Part shown: positions 1 to 9,946 of the stretch, piece by piece
Position numbering within the stretch: the first letter of the stretch is position 1
How the letters are laid out: each line of letters begins with the position of its first letter
Assembly (NCBI GenBank): GCA_020881915.1
Contig: JAJFPB010000010.1
Location: 1,178,001-1,242,000 of the forward strand
Length of the DNA stretch: 64,000 bases
Reading direction: 5' to 3'
Source of the DNA: Paramyrothecium sp. XJ0827
Taxonomy: Eukaryota; Ascomycota; Sordariomycetes; Hypocreales; Stachybotryaceae
Notes under the pieces: generated by a model
The model's input: the letters and a program-made list of their open reading frames with translations, nothing else
Told to the model about the DNA's origin: nothing
Database searches by the model: none
Made by a program: the position numbers and the translations under genes

Positions 1-1072
1 AAGGTGGCTTGCAACCAAGCTTCGGGTATGTAGGATTATGTTGGGCCTGCCACGAATTTGAGAGATTGCCGAATGGCATTGTCAACTGGAGGCCTGCACT
101 CTGTGGTTTGACCTTTTGAATCTCTGATAGGCATTTGTCCGAAGCGAGCCTGCAGGGGAATGCATGCCCAATTCCATCCAACCCGCCAGGTATCAAAAGC
201 CCTCGCTTCAAGTTTGATAGCGTGTCAAGAGACAGGCTGTTCTGATCATTCCTTTACTTTTTCTGCAGAGCCTCCAGAAAAAAGGGCATAGGCTCGAGTG
301 TCAGTTGAAAGGTAACCACTTCGGCAACATTGAGCGCTGTTCGAAGAATTTTGAGCTACTTCGGTCAAAGCGACTATCCGGCAGCCTCCTCCAAGACCCC
401 AGCCTTGCCGAAGCAGGGGCTTATTTAGCAAGTTCCTATTTCAGAAGGCTGCTCTTGCAAGGCAGTAGTCGAGGCCTCCCAGCTTCAGACTATTTGTTGA
501 CATAGCCGGTAGCCAGGAGCCAACACCGGAACCATGCATTAGGTCTAACCTTGACTGGGAAGAAGTCCCGTTTGTATGTCGAGGCCGTGGTATTATGCTG
601 AGTGGCTTATACCAGCACCAACTCGCCGAGGTGTTTAAAGTCTGGAGACGACTAAACTTGTGAAGATGAACAAAATCATTAATACCGGGCAATACTTATT
701 GAATGGCATCTACGGCTGGGTGTTTTTTTTTTTTTTTTGCAGAAGCAGAGAAAATTCATCACTGACGCTATGTTGGATCCCGCGTCCGCCGTCCTTGCCG
801 TTGGCTGTAAGCATATTTGAGACGGGTGATCATCTCGTAACGTGAGATCCCTTGATCGTGCATGGCGGTTGTACACTCAGGGCTACGCCGGATGTCCGTG
901 CAGCAAGGCCTAACCCATGGCTGTGGTAGTATCAGGGGCCTTTGTGGCATGGATCGGCATCTCAATATCTTCAGCTAACTATGAGGGGCCGAGCATGATT
1001 CCTTGGAACCTTATGGACCAATGGTCAATATCTGCAAGGGCACTCTCAAGACTTGGCATGTGCTGCCAGAAC
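1..1072. other. Leading stretch with no convincing gene
   Basis: Several short open frames exist on both strands but none shows a signal peptide, a known motif or a believable intron structure. The only notable element is a run of 16 T residues at 723-738. The last part is presumably promoter of the small secreted protein gene that follows. Confidence 0.5.
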
Positions 1073-1078
1073 TATAAG
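1073..1078 (+). promoter_or_regulatory. TATA-like box of the small cysteine-rich protein gene
   Basis: TATAAG lies 130 bases before the ATG at 1203 and is followed by a pyrimidine-rich, A-poor leader (CTCTCCCC..., then CCTCATC...), the usual layout of a well-expressed fungal gene. The assignment rests on position and sequence only. Confidence 0.45.
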
Positions 1079-1202
1079 TATTCGCATCTCTCCCCGTTCT
1101 GAGACTTGAATATCTTCATCCTCATCAATCCAGCTCATCACTCAGCAGCACAACTCCAACGCCCAAGTTCAGCTCATCTGTTCACTCCTCAACACCGCAA
1201 AC

Positions 1203-1465
1203 ATGCGTTTCACCACCATCATTGCTTTCCTCACTACTGCGCTCTTCGCTCAGAGCGCCGCTGCCATCTGCTGCACAACTTGCCACCAGCGCATGGCCAA
1301 GTGCATTGCCGACTGCGAGAAGTCGGGCAAGGGAGAAGTCCTCTGTGGGAAGGTTTGCTACGGTCCCGGTGTAAGTAATTGTCAGGAAAGCCCGAATGGT
1401 TCACCCAAACTGATCAGAACTTGTAGATGGGCTGCATCCGCACTCCATGCGATGGAAAATGCTAG
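1203..1465 (+). CDS. Small secreted cysteine-rich protein, 68 aa (2 exons)
   Basis: Exon 1 is 1203-1370 and exon 2 is 1427-1465, joined across a 56-nt intron that starts GTAAGT and ends TTGTAG; the join is in phase. Without splicing the frame runs on into unrelated sequence. The product starts with a clean signal peptide of about 21 residues (hydrophobic IIAFLTTALF core, ending SAAA). The mature part is only 47 residues and has ten cysteines at 23, 24, 27, 34, 38, 48, 52, 59, 64 and 68, the last being the C-terminal residue. That density implies about five disulfides. It is a candidate effector or antimicrobial-like apoplastic peptide; I recognise no named family, so the role is inference from size, secretion and cysteine content. 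The ATG context (CAAACATGCG) is good. Confidence 0.8.
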
Positions 1466-2442
1466 AGGCCTTCAAAGATTCTAGCCACTTGGATTGGCAG
1501 GTTTTAGAAATATTTTCGATGGAAAAGGGATTTGGAATGTTGGGGGCTCTAAAATGACGGACATCGCTGAGGAATAAGCAAAGTAAGAGAAGGTTTCTGC
1601 AGCAATAATTTAAGACACAACGTTTCCCAAATTTGCCATCCAAATGCTTCAACGAAGAAATGCAAATTCGTCAATATTTCCCCTGAGTGATAATGAAGCG
1701 TGACTTTGTCCCTGCGTCAGATGTTACAGGAAAGTTGGGTTGTTGAGTGGACCACCAAGGCTGGTGCATCAAGGCCACTCCTTTAGAAATGTGGTATACC
1801 TGGCGTGTCCCAGTCTGTACTTGCCATCAAATGGGCGTTGGTATTATCGCAGGGTCAGCGGTGGTTGATGCCGTTTACTTCTACCAACCGGAATCTAACC
1901 ACGAAGCAAATTTAGTGCTCATAGGCTTTCCACTCGTCACTTTACCAATATCAGACATATCGGCTTATCCAACTACGACGAGAAACACAAGCAAGATATC
2001 TAAGCATACAAACTGTCAATTGTCCAACTGATTATGTCAACAAGAAGTCGACATTCTCGGTGATTAAATTTTCATGACAGTATCAGTGACCGAATGATCA
2101 CTGGAAAGCTGTTTGGGATGTATGAAGGTAAGTATTGAATACCCGACCATCGCCGGTACTACGCGGCTTTGAACAAATCCAATGAATTTCACTCAACTAA
2201 GGATAGTTGAGCATTATTGTGTAGTTGAATTGCTATTCGAGTTCGCCATCACTTATCCACCAGGTTATTCCATGAATTCCACTCTCAAGGTTGAATCCGT
2301 CCGTTTCTCGTCCCAGATCGAAATGGGTGGCTTCAGCACATGCGAAATATGCTCATTTTAAGTGCGCTCGTATCGAGTCAACGTTGCTGCGACGGCCTCT
2401 GTTTCGACGAATTTCTGGCCATGTAGCCAAGAGGTGAGAGAG
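1466..2442. other. Intergenic, nothing recognised
   Basis: AT-rich spacer. An open frame of 94 codons on the plus strand near 1747-2031 lacks an ATG-based context, splice signals or recognisable motifs and was not called. Confidence 0.5.
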
Positions 2443-2625
2443 TTATAGGCGGAATGCGCCTTTCCCTGGAGCGCCCACGTAATCAATTCTAACCCAATCA
2501 TGACTTCGGTCTTTGATCTCGTAAACGGTCCCGCTGATAGTATTTAGGAGCTTTTGAAGCGAATGCTCAAACTTGCGCAAGTCTTCCTCATTTCGACACA
2601 CAACTATGACTCCTTTGTCGGCCAT
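2443..2625 (-). CDS. Possible small protein, 60 aa, unknown function
   Basis: A single-exon frame of 60 codons begins at an ATG in excellent context (TTTACCATGGCC) and has a TATATAT box about 75 bases upstream on the same strand. The sequence reads like a small folded alpha/beta domain: a beta strand near residues 5-9 (GVIVV), a charged helix about 12-30, then a second strand region ending with WVRIDY. The size and beta-alpha-beta feel recall peptidase inhibitor I9-type small proteins, but no diagnostic residues are present and this is only a guess. There is no signal peptide. It could also be a chance frame; promoter signals are the main support. Confidence 0.4.
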   Translation of the reverse strand: MADKGVIVVCRNEEDLRKFEHSLQKLLNTISGTVYEIKDRSHDWVRIDYVGAPGKGAFRL

Positions 2626-2698
2626 GGTAAATGGTGGTTGAAGTTGCAGGAGAATAAAAGCGGCTAGAATGAGGCTGACTTATTCTGAACTGAGACAA

Positions 2699-2705
2699 AT
2701 ATATA
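2699..2705 (-). promoter_or_regulatory. TATA box of the 60-aa minus-strand frame
   Basis: TATATAT read on the minus strand, 74-80 bases upstream of the ATG at 2625. Its spacing matches other TATA boxes in this window. Confidence 0.3.
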
Positions 2706-3568
2706 TTGCTTGAAGTTTGGGAAAGGGTGCCCGAATCTCTGCTTAAGGCGACCGTGATGTGAGATCTCGTTTGCATTGAAACTAAACACAACGCTGATCA
2801 GTTTCTGGTGATTGTGATTCAGAGAACCGGCGGCGGGCTTTGTTTGTCCAGCTTCATCTAGTCTTCCAAAGCGGGTACTGTACTGTATTACTCACTGGGT
2901 CGTGACAGAGAGAAATTGAACGTCTAACTATGCTAGTCAGGTCAACTGCAACGTTGAAAGAAGCGTACCACAGCAGAGAATGCAAATGAGATCTGATTTC
3001 CGATACTTGTGAAAGCCTTTTTTTTGCAAGTGGATTATTTTTGGAATTCAAGCTGAAAGGTCTTTTGTTGTGTAAATCCTCGTAAATTTCTTTGTGTGTC
3101 AGGTTTCATACACCCTTACATCTTTTTCTGGTCACACCACGATGACAGCGTTAACTGACCAGTCCCCGAAATTAGACTCTTCCATTGTTGGGATACAAAG
3201 ACATCTTACAGATTAGGCCTTCAAAGCCAAGTGTGCCTCATGATACCGATAGCTTCATACTACAAATAGCCACAAAGAAAATTCTACTTCACAAGTCAGA
3301 TTGAGGCCTGTGCATGACGGCCAGGGCCTCTCACTCTTTCGGTGCTTGGGGTGCGACCAATACTGTACCACTCTCTACAGCATCTCGATCTCATGTACGC
3401 CGAATAACGTCTATGCACGATGCCGTCGATGTCAAATATATGCCCTTTCTCTCGCAGCCTGGCGATGAGGTACAAACTCGGCGCGGACAAGGTTCCAATT
3501 CTACGCCGCAAAGTTCGTCTCGCGCCCTCCGGCCCCTAAGTTGAAGGTTCAAACACCACACAATCAAG
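2706..3568. other. Intergenic, promoter side of the ankyrin gene
   Basis: No coding signal on either strand. Short open frames at 3296-3544 overlap one another on opposite strands and have no supporting features. Confidence 0.5.
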
Positions 3569-5749
3569 ATGATGAACCTGCAATGCGGTCTCCTAACACT
3601 GCCTGCCGAGACTTTGGTTGCAGTTTGCCAACACCTTGATTTCGTTGCGCTACATTCACTGGCACGAGCATGCAAACACACCAAAGCGATTGCAGAAGAG
3701 GTTCTCTACAGAAATGATGTCCATCTGCCTCATAATCGTGGCGCTGCCATGTGGGCTGCTCGTCACAATATCGTCTCCACGCTGAACAAGGCTCTATACC
3801 ATAACCGGAATGCAGACGTAGCGGCCGTCTACAATATCATACATCCTGATGATCCCCGTGAGGCCGAGCCGAGGTATGTGTTTGATGTGGATAGGTTCTG
3901 GAATAGTCGTGCCGATGGCACGTCGCATTCCTGGACCGAGGCCACTGCATTACACTTGGCTGCCTTCCTTGGTCACAATGACATAATCATTCGTCTTCTA
4001 GACGAAGGGGATGATATAGAGAAGCGTGCATTATACTCTGGGGCTTTTCCTGCGGGTGGCCCTACTTACGTCACACCACTCTTCTTGGCTTTGATTGCCA
4101 GACGGGCGTCAACGGCTTTGATGTTGCTCAGCAGAGGCGCGCAGCATGCCGTGTCATTTCGCAGCGACGATGTCTTCCATAGTGCTCTGCACTTTGCTGT
4201 TCTCGCAAACCTCGATTCAGTGGTATACGAGCTCTTGGAGACATATAATGCCGACGTTCTATGGGGGCTGGACGATGAACGTCTACTTCCTATCCACATG
4301 GCAGCGTTGAACTCGCCATCCATCGATCTCCTGCCGCAGTTGATAAATGCTGGATCACCTGTGACTTCTCAAGCAAACACAGGACTGCTTGATAGTCATC
4401 CTGCCATTTTTGGCCTGCTCTTTTGGTTGGACGATGAGGAGGCGGTGGAAAAGGCCTTCGATATCATAGTTGCGACCGGCACATCGCTGGCGTTGAAGGA
4501 TCATAGCGGATGGACTCTTCTCCAACACGCAAGCAGGCTTCGGCTGCCTTGTCCGGTCAGGCTCCTTTTACAATACGGCTTGGATCCTAATGAGTCGGAA
4601 CAACCCCACCAGGCACCGCTCGAAGTGTTGAGCATGTGGTGCAGCATGACATCAACATACTACGAAGTTCCCCAGCGTCATCTGCCAGCACGGGCATGCG
4701 TTCAGCATTTATTGGACGCCGGCGCGATTGTACGACGAGACCTCATCGAATCGTTCTTGATAAACCGCCAAGCGACACTTGCTGAGCTTGCCTTCCCATA
4801 CATGATTGACCCGCCGAATAGCGACGACTACTGGCTCAAGGGTTTCTGGGACTTTGCAGGTCTTGATGGTAAGGCTGGAATAAACTGCATTGCATTCCTC
4901 CTCAAGCATTGCCCACCTAAACAGGGTTGGGACTTGCAACCGGAGTGGAAGAAACTGATCTTTCGCTTGTTCGGAATGCCAGACATAGCCCATGATTATG
5001 TGATCCGCCTAGTCGAGGAGAACCTTGAGGTTGGATTGCTCAAAACGAGACAGGGCTGTAACAGTCTGATGCGACTGCTGAGAAACTCAAGCTATTCACA
5101 TGAACGGCACGCCAAGATCCGCGAAGTGCTGGTAGCAGGTGAATCTGACATCAACGTCACTGACAATTGCGGCAATACATATCTTCATCACCTGGTCGGT
5201 AATCGGGCCATGGATGGGGACGAGTTCAAGGTTACTCTCGACTGGCTCATACGTCTAGGGCTTGACATCAACCTACCAAATGTTGGCGGGCAGACAGCCT
5301 TGCACCTTGCAACCCTCAACTGTTACAAGTACATCAATCAGAAAAAGTGGTCTCAGCTAGACTGTGAATCTCCGCGCATCATAATTTTGATCAATCGTGG
5401 CGCCGCTCGAAATCTTGTCAACAAAAGAGGAAATACACCTCTCGCGGTTCTGCAAAATGGAGACTCATACTATGATCGGGATCATTTACGGATACCGCTA
5501 GGTCTCAAGGGTGGCGCTGTCGAAGAATTTTCCTCGTCGGATCTCACAAGTCGAGTCGGCGGAGTGGCTCAGCTTAATGAGAGGAACCAAGTGGAAACTT
5601 TCCAGATCGAATCAGCCTTTATTGACGAGTCATTGCTTGAAGGCGAAGTGTACCACATCTCTGACCAGGAGGGCAATAGGACCTATGACATAAACCACTT
5701 AATTGAGGTGCTGCTGCCGACGCACGAAAACAACGGATCAGGGTTTTAG
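3569..5749 (+). CDS. F-box-like ankyrin repeat protein, 726 aa
   Basis: Intronless gene. Residues about 8-48 form an F-box-like helix bundle (LLTLPAETLVAVCQHLDF then LARACKHTKAIA), which in this family recruits Skp1 of an SCF ubiquitin ligase. Degenerate ankyrin repeats follow: TALHLAAFLGHNDIIIRLL near 126-145, TPLFLALIARRASTALMLL near 169-187, SALHFAVLANLDSVVYELL near 205-223, a PIHMAALNSP repeat near 241, WTLLQHASRL near 315, NTYLHHL and QTALHLATLN in the last third. The C-terminal 90 residues are acidic and non-repetitive. The start is the first of two adjacent ATGs. The next gene downstream is a diverged copy in the same orientation, so the pair arose by tandem duplication. The substrate is unknown; cytosolic or nuclear location is inferred from the lack of a signal peptide. 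Confidence 0.9.
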   Translation: MMNLQCGLLTLPAETLVAVCQHLDFVALHSLARACKHTKAIAEEVLYRNDVHLPHNRGAAMWAARHNIVSTLNKALYHNRNADVAAVYNIIHPDDPREAEPRYVFDVDRFWNSRADGTSHSWTEATALHLAAFLGHNDIIIRLLDEGDDIEKRALYSGAFPAGGPTYVTPLFLALIARRASTALMLLSRGAQHAVSFRSDDVFHSALHFAVLANLDSVVYELLETYNADVLWGLDDERLLPIHMAALNSPSIDLLPQLINAGSPVTSQANTGLLDSHPAIFGLLFWLDDEEAVEKAFDIIVATGTSLALKDHSGWTLLQHASRLRLPCPVRLLLQYGLDPNESEQPHQAPLEVLSMWCSMTSTYYEVPQRHLPARACVQHLLDAGAIVRRDLIESFLINRQATLAELAFPYMIDPPNSDDYWLKGFWDFAGLDGKAGINCIAFLLKHCPPKQGWDLQPEWKKLIFRLFGMPDIAHDYVIRLVEENLEVGLLKTRQGCNSLMRLLRNSSYSHERHAKIREVLVAGESDINVTDNCGNTYLHHLVGNRAMDGDEFKVTLDWLIRLGLDINLPNVGGQTALHLATLNCYKYINQKKWSQLDCESPRIIILINRGAARNLVNKRGNTPLAVLQNGDSYYDRDHLRIPLGLKGGAVEEFSSSDLTSRVGGVAQLNERNQVETFQIESAFIDESLLEGEVYHISDQEGNRTYDINHLIEVLLPTHENNGSGF

Positions 5750-6685
5750 GCTCCTCGTCGGTTGTCGAGACTGGTCAGAGCGAGGCCGATGAGGGCATGG
5801 CAATGAGCGACATTTCTTCCGCGGTCTTTATTTTTGTTTGAACTTGTCTGTCAATAACGTGACAACAGCATCTACAAAAGCTTGTGTCGAGTCTATTATG
5901 CTAGCAGATAATGAGTTCCGTCTTATTCTCGAGTCTAGGCTTGAGTGACAGCCCGAGGCCACTATATTCGAGTCTTTTCACTCATTCTCTAACGATTGTG
6001 TCACTTTTCCAGCCTTGGAAACCATTCCATAATTATTGCTTGAACTCCACTGGATAGAGATGACGGCGCACAATGGTGTTTGGGTTCATAGTTATTATTA
6101 GCAATGATGAAATTCTGATTGTTCGCAAAGACTGAAAGAAAGTATTCTCTAATTTCCAGCAGTTTCCACGGCATTCGCATTAGTTGAAACGGCCCGCAGT
6201 TGTCGGACAGCAAAATCTGGCCGTGCTTACGCCCAGTTGATGTTTTCAGTTGATTGTTCTCAGGCCCCAACCTTTAAGCAAGATTGCCCTGGCATTCCAT
6301 CTGTTAAAATAATCGAGTAATCCTGGTTTAGAGCGAATTTCCTTTGTATTAGATCAAAGAACTTTGGGCGGGTGAGGGCCTATGCTTCGAAAAAAGAAGT
6401 CATTCTTTGAAGTCGTGAAAGAAGTCCAGATGCAAGCGGCCTTACGTTTCGCGTATCTGAAAGAAGAAATAATGATACTGTCCTGTAAAAATACTTCCAA
6501 TACCGCATTAAATTAGTTCTGGATTCAACAAAAAGACGTTTTCTTTCATTTGCAGCACGCGTCCAGAATCGATGCGGAGTAATGCAATAAACTCTTGACA
6601 GATTCCAACTTGATAACTTTATCCCAAACGATTCGAGAGGTCATTTTCGTGATTAACTGGCAAGAAGAACGGAGCCTTAATCAAT
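5750..6685. other. Intergenic between the two ankyrin genes
   Basis: No gene signal. Sequence is AT-rich and shows no obvious remnant of a third ankyrin copy. Confidence 0.5.
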
Positions 6686-9095
6686 ATGCCGAAATAAGCC
6701 TCTTTGGGAGACCTACCTACAGAGCTTCAGCTTGAGATCTATGGTTACGTGGATTTTAGGACATTGTCGTCTTTGGTCCTAGTTTGCCAGGCTACAAACC
6801 TGGCAGCAGAGCGAGAGCTCTACAGGAAAGACTTTCAGCATCCCTCTGGCGCTGTAGCCGGCCTCTGGGCTGCTAGCCACGGTCTTCTTGGCACCTTGGA
6901 CAAGGCTTTGGCATCCCATGAACACTTGCCTGATCGAGGGCTTCAGGTCTTGGTCGGTAAGGTACGAACAACTCCACGCCGAGATACCCCAACCGTCCCA
7001 CAATGGGCTCTCTCTCGTTTGCATGTATCTCATTTTAAGCCATTTCATATCGCCGTTGCCGCTGGATATGATACAGTGGTGTCGAGGCTGTTAGAAGTAG
7101 GTGTTGACAAAGATGAAGTTGCAGAATGCGGCGGATTCAAATTGCTGGGTTGCTCTTTCAAGTATGTTACACCACTTTTTATAGCCTTGATACATGGGAG
7201 ATTATCAACGGCCTCTATTCTCCTCCAAAGAGACGCAAACCAAATGGTCGCGCTGGATCGATGGGGAAGACCGGTGTTTTCAGCGCTACATATTGCTGCC
7301 CTGACGGGCGCAAGCAAAATGGTTGACGAACTTCTGCTCAATTACAATCCCGATGTCAACATCAATCTGAATGACCACCATATCCTACCCATTCACCTGG
7401 CAGTCCTCCGTGCTGAGGGTGTCGAGTGCTTGCAACAACTTCTCAACGCAGGGGCTCGAATTGACACGACGTTCCAAATTAAAGCCTCAGATGGTATTAA
7501 TCCTGATGTTACCATACTCGAATTACTCACATTTCTTCTCGACGATTTGGCTATGAGGACAGCCGCTCGATCGCTTAGAAAAGCAGGAGCGAACATTCAT
7601 GCTCGGAATGTGAACCAAGAAACGCTTTTACAATTCGCTTCACGGCACGCTGAACCGTGTATGGTCCAATATTTTCTGGAGGAAGGACTAGACCCCAATG
7701 AAGGGTTTAATCTTGTCGCTTTATCGGAGTCTACTGCTTCAGGGGCACACGATCTGTCCGCGTTGCAAATGGTTGCTGCTGGCTTGATAGACCTGGGATG
7801 TGTGAAGGGCCGGCAGGGGTGTGTACGTCACATGAAATGCGCCCACCTTCTTTTGCAGGCCGGAGCAATGGTTAGCTGTCACACAGTGTGTGAGCTTGTA
7901 CAAGGCCATGCACCCGACATCGCCGACTTTCTGTTCCCGTTCATGGTTGATCCACCGGAAGCGGACATGTGGATCGAAAAGTTCTGGGATTACGCAGGTG
8001 CCCCTCGAGACGGCACGAACATCCTTACCTTTCTTGTGAAGCGCTGCCCACCGGGACAAAGAGAGGACTTGGCTCCTGCTTGGATACAACTCATATATCG
8101 CCTGTTTCGCTACCCTGAAATTGATCAGGACCATATCGTCAGATTGCTCGAGCGCAACATCGCCGTAGCTTGACCACTGAAGAGCAAAGAAGGTTGTGAT
8201 GTGGTCATCAGACTAGTCAGGAACGAGAACTACTCCTATGAAAAACATGGTGTTCTACTTCGGAAGCTCGTTGCACGCGACATCAGTACCGCCAAGACCA
8301 CGGACTTTTTTGGCAACACATATATACATCACCTCTGCCGTAATGAAAAACTCTCAGAATCAGATTTTGCGGCTGTGCTTCGAATATTTCTTGGCATAGG
8401 AGTGGATATCAATGCTAGAAATCACAACGGCTCCACGGCATTGCACCACATGGCAAGACATTGGAGTTGGCTAGTTCTAGAGAAACGGCTTGATTACCAC
8501 AGCATTACTTTCAGGCAGCGTTACAGCCTTGCATTCCACAAAATGGATTTGCTGGTAAAGAATGGTGCGGAAAAGCGCCTTCGTGAATATGAGACAGAAG
8601 CCACGCCATTTGGCTTGATTCAAGTCGCCATCCCCTTGTTTGACAACGGCGGTAAGTAAGCCGCTTCACCGATAGTCCTCAGTCACTGACTGAAGTGATG
8701 TAGATTACAAGTGCTACGACTTAGATAATTGCGTAAACCCTACGAACGAAGTAGATGGGAAAGAGGATGACAATCCCAGTTCCAACAGCGAGCCTATAGC
8801 AGAAATGCATATCACATCCCAGTTGAATCAGCCGGCAGTGGATGATATTGCTGAATTTGACATCACTCGGGTTGCCGTCACGGAGAGTACCTCCCTCAGC
8901 CCCGTTCTCATCGTGGAGAACGATGACATCTCGGATTTAGACTCTCTTCCATCAGAGTCCAGTTACTTTGACACGAGTGAGGCATCCGTTTACTTTGACG
9001 CGAGTGAGACATCCGATTCTCTTGACACTGGGGTACTCGCTGGTTTTGATGAGCTTTTCCACATCGCCATGGATCTGTTAGACATCAGCAAATAG
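6686..9095 (+). pseudogene. F-box-like ankyrin gene interrupted by two in-frame stops
   Basis: This is a diverged copy of the gene at 3569-5749. An ATG at 6686 sits where the start should be, but codon 4 is TAA (6695-6697); the frame then continues into the F-box-like part (GDLPTELQLEIYGYVDFRT) and ankyrin repeats. A TGA at 8171-8173 interrupts it again, at the point matching VGLLKTRQGC of the intact copy, after which the same frame resumes (KSKEGCDVVIRLVRNENYS). No frameshift occurs over 2.4 kb. A normal intron, 8652-8703 (GTAAGT...GATGTAG), is in phase and joins to an acidic, Ser-rich tail ending at 9095. Without the stops the product would be about 785 residues. There is no downstream in-frame ATG near the F-box. 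The two products share strong blocks such as the DPP..FWD..A region and CPP motif. Recent loss of function is the simplest reading; sequencing error or stop readthrough are alternatives. Confidence 0.75.
8964..9017 (+). repeat. 27-nt tandem repeat, two units, inside the ankyrin gene tail
   Basis: Units 8964-8990 and 8991-9017 encode YFDTSEASV and YFDASETSD. The unit is nine codons, so copy number change keeps the frame. The intact neighbour lacks it. Confidence 0.7.
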
Positions 9096-9946
9096 GTAAC
9101 ATGAAAGGAGGGAGCAATTTATTAGGTCACCGGCGCTGTGAGAAGATAGATTACATTCTTCGACTGGTTACATTCAGTTATTACAGTAGCACTGCTAAAC
9201 AGCTTGGTTACATTCTTACTTTTGATGTCTCTGCTCTCTTCTTGCATCTGATTTTAGTGGCAGAGATGATAGGTGAAAAGGATCATAGTACTTGATGTTA
9301 TTACTGTCACAAGTTCTCCTGCTTGCATTTCCAGACAAAAGTCTTCCACCTAGACAAAACCAAGGGCCCAAGAACCCCAAATTCTTTTTTAACCCCCCAC
9401 ATCTTTTTTCCCTACGTTGTTCTTCGGGTTGAGTGATGACAACAGCACCTGACCTGATTCTGAGTTCGTAAAACGACTCCTGAGGCAAATGATACTGGCA
9501 CGAGCATTACGCTCTCCCACATGAGGTTTCATTCTCGCACATTTAGGCGCATATCCGTGCCGATCATTGTAACTGCAGACTTCTGTGTGCCAAAATCATT
9601 CCGCAATGAGAAGGTCGCTGCATTAAAACCGACCCCCGCATGGCAGCTGACCCTGGGTGAGCCTGCTTGCTCGGCCTCATGACATCGCTTCAAATTAAGC
9701 ATGGGTTTCTAAGGGACAATAGACCAGTCCTAGATTTGAGTTGTGATAAATTGAACGATAAAATGAACGCGTCCATCTTTGTTTTGATGCTCAACTGTTG
9801 AACCCAGCAAGATCCACATCTGCGACAGCTTCCACGTTCAACACGGCCCGTTCAATCTCCTGTAAAACATGTCTCATTAGTACCGCAGAGAGATTGGTAT
9901 TCCATTCCAAGCACTTGACATACATAGTGCATTGTCAGGACACAAT
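9096..9946. other. Intergenic, nothing recognised
   Basis: Mixed-composition spacer before the GH43 gene, with no convincing frame, repeat or RNA gene on either strand. Confidence 0.5.

Noticed and set aside
8165..8190. An intron that would remove the TGA in the second ankyrin gene
   Set aside because: The only GT-AG pair spanning the stop is about 18 nt, too short to splice, and the intact copy has no intron there.
6686..9095. Repeat-induced point mutation between the two ankyrin genes as cause of the stops
   Set aside because: The copies are too diverged to trigger RIP on each other and there is no wider excess of TA dinucleotides visible in the second copy; only the TAA could be a CAA-to-TAA change.
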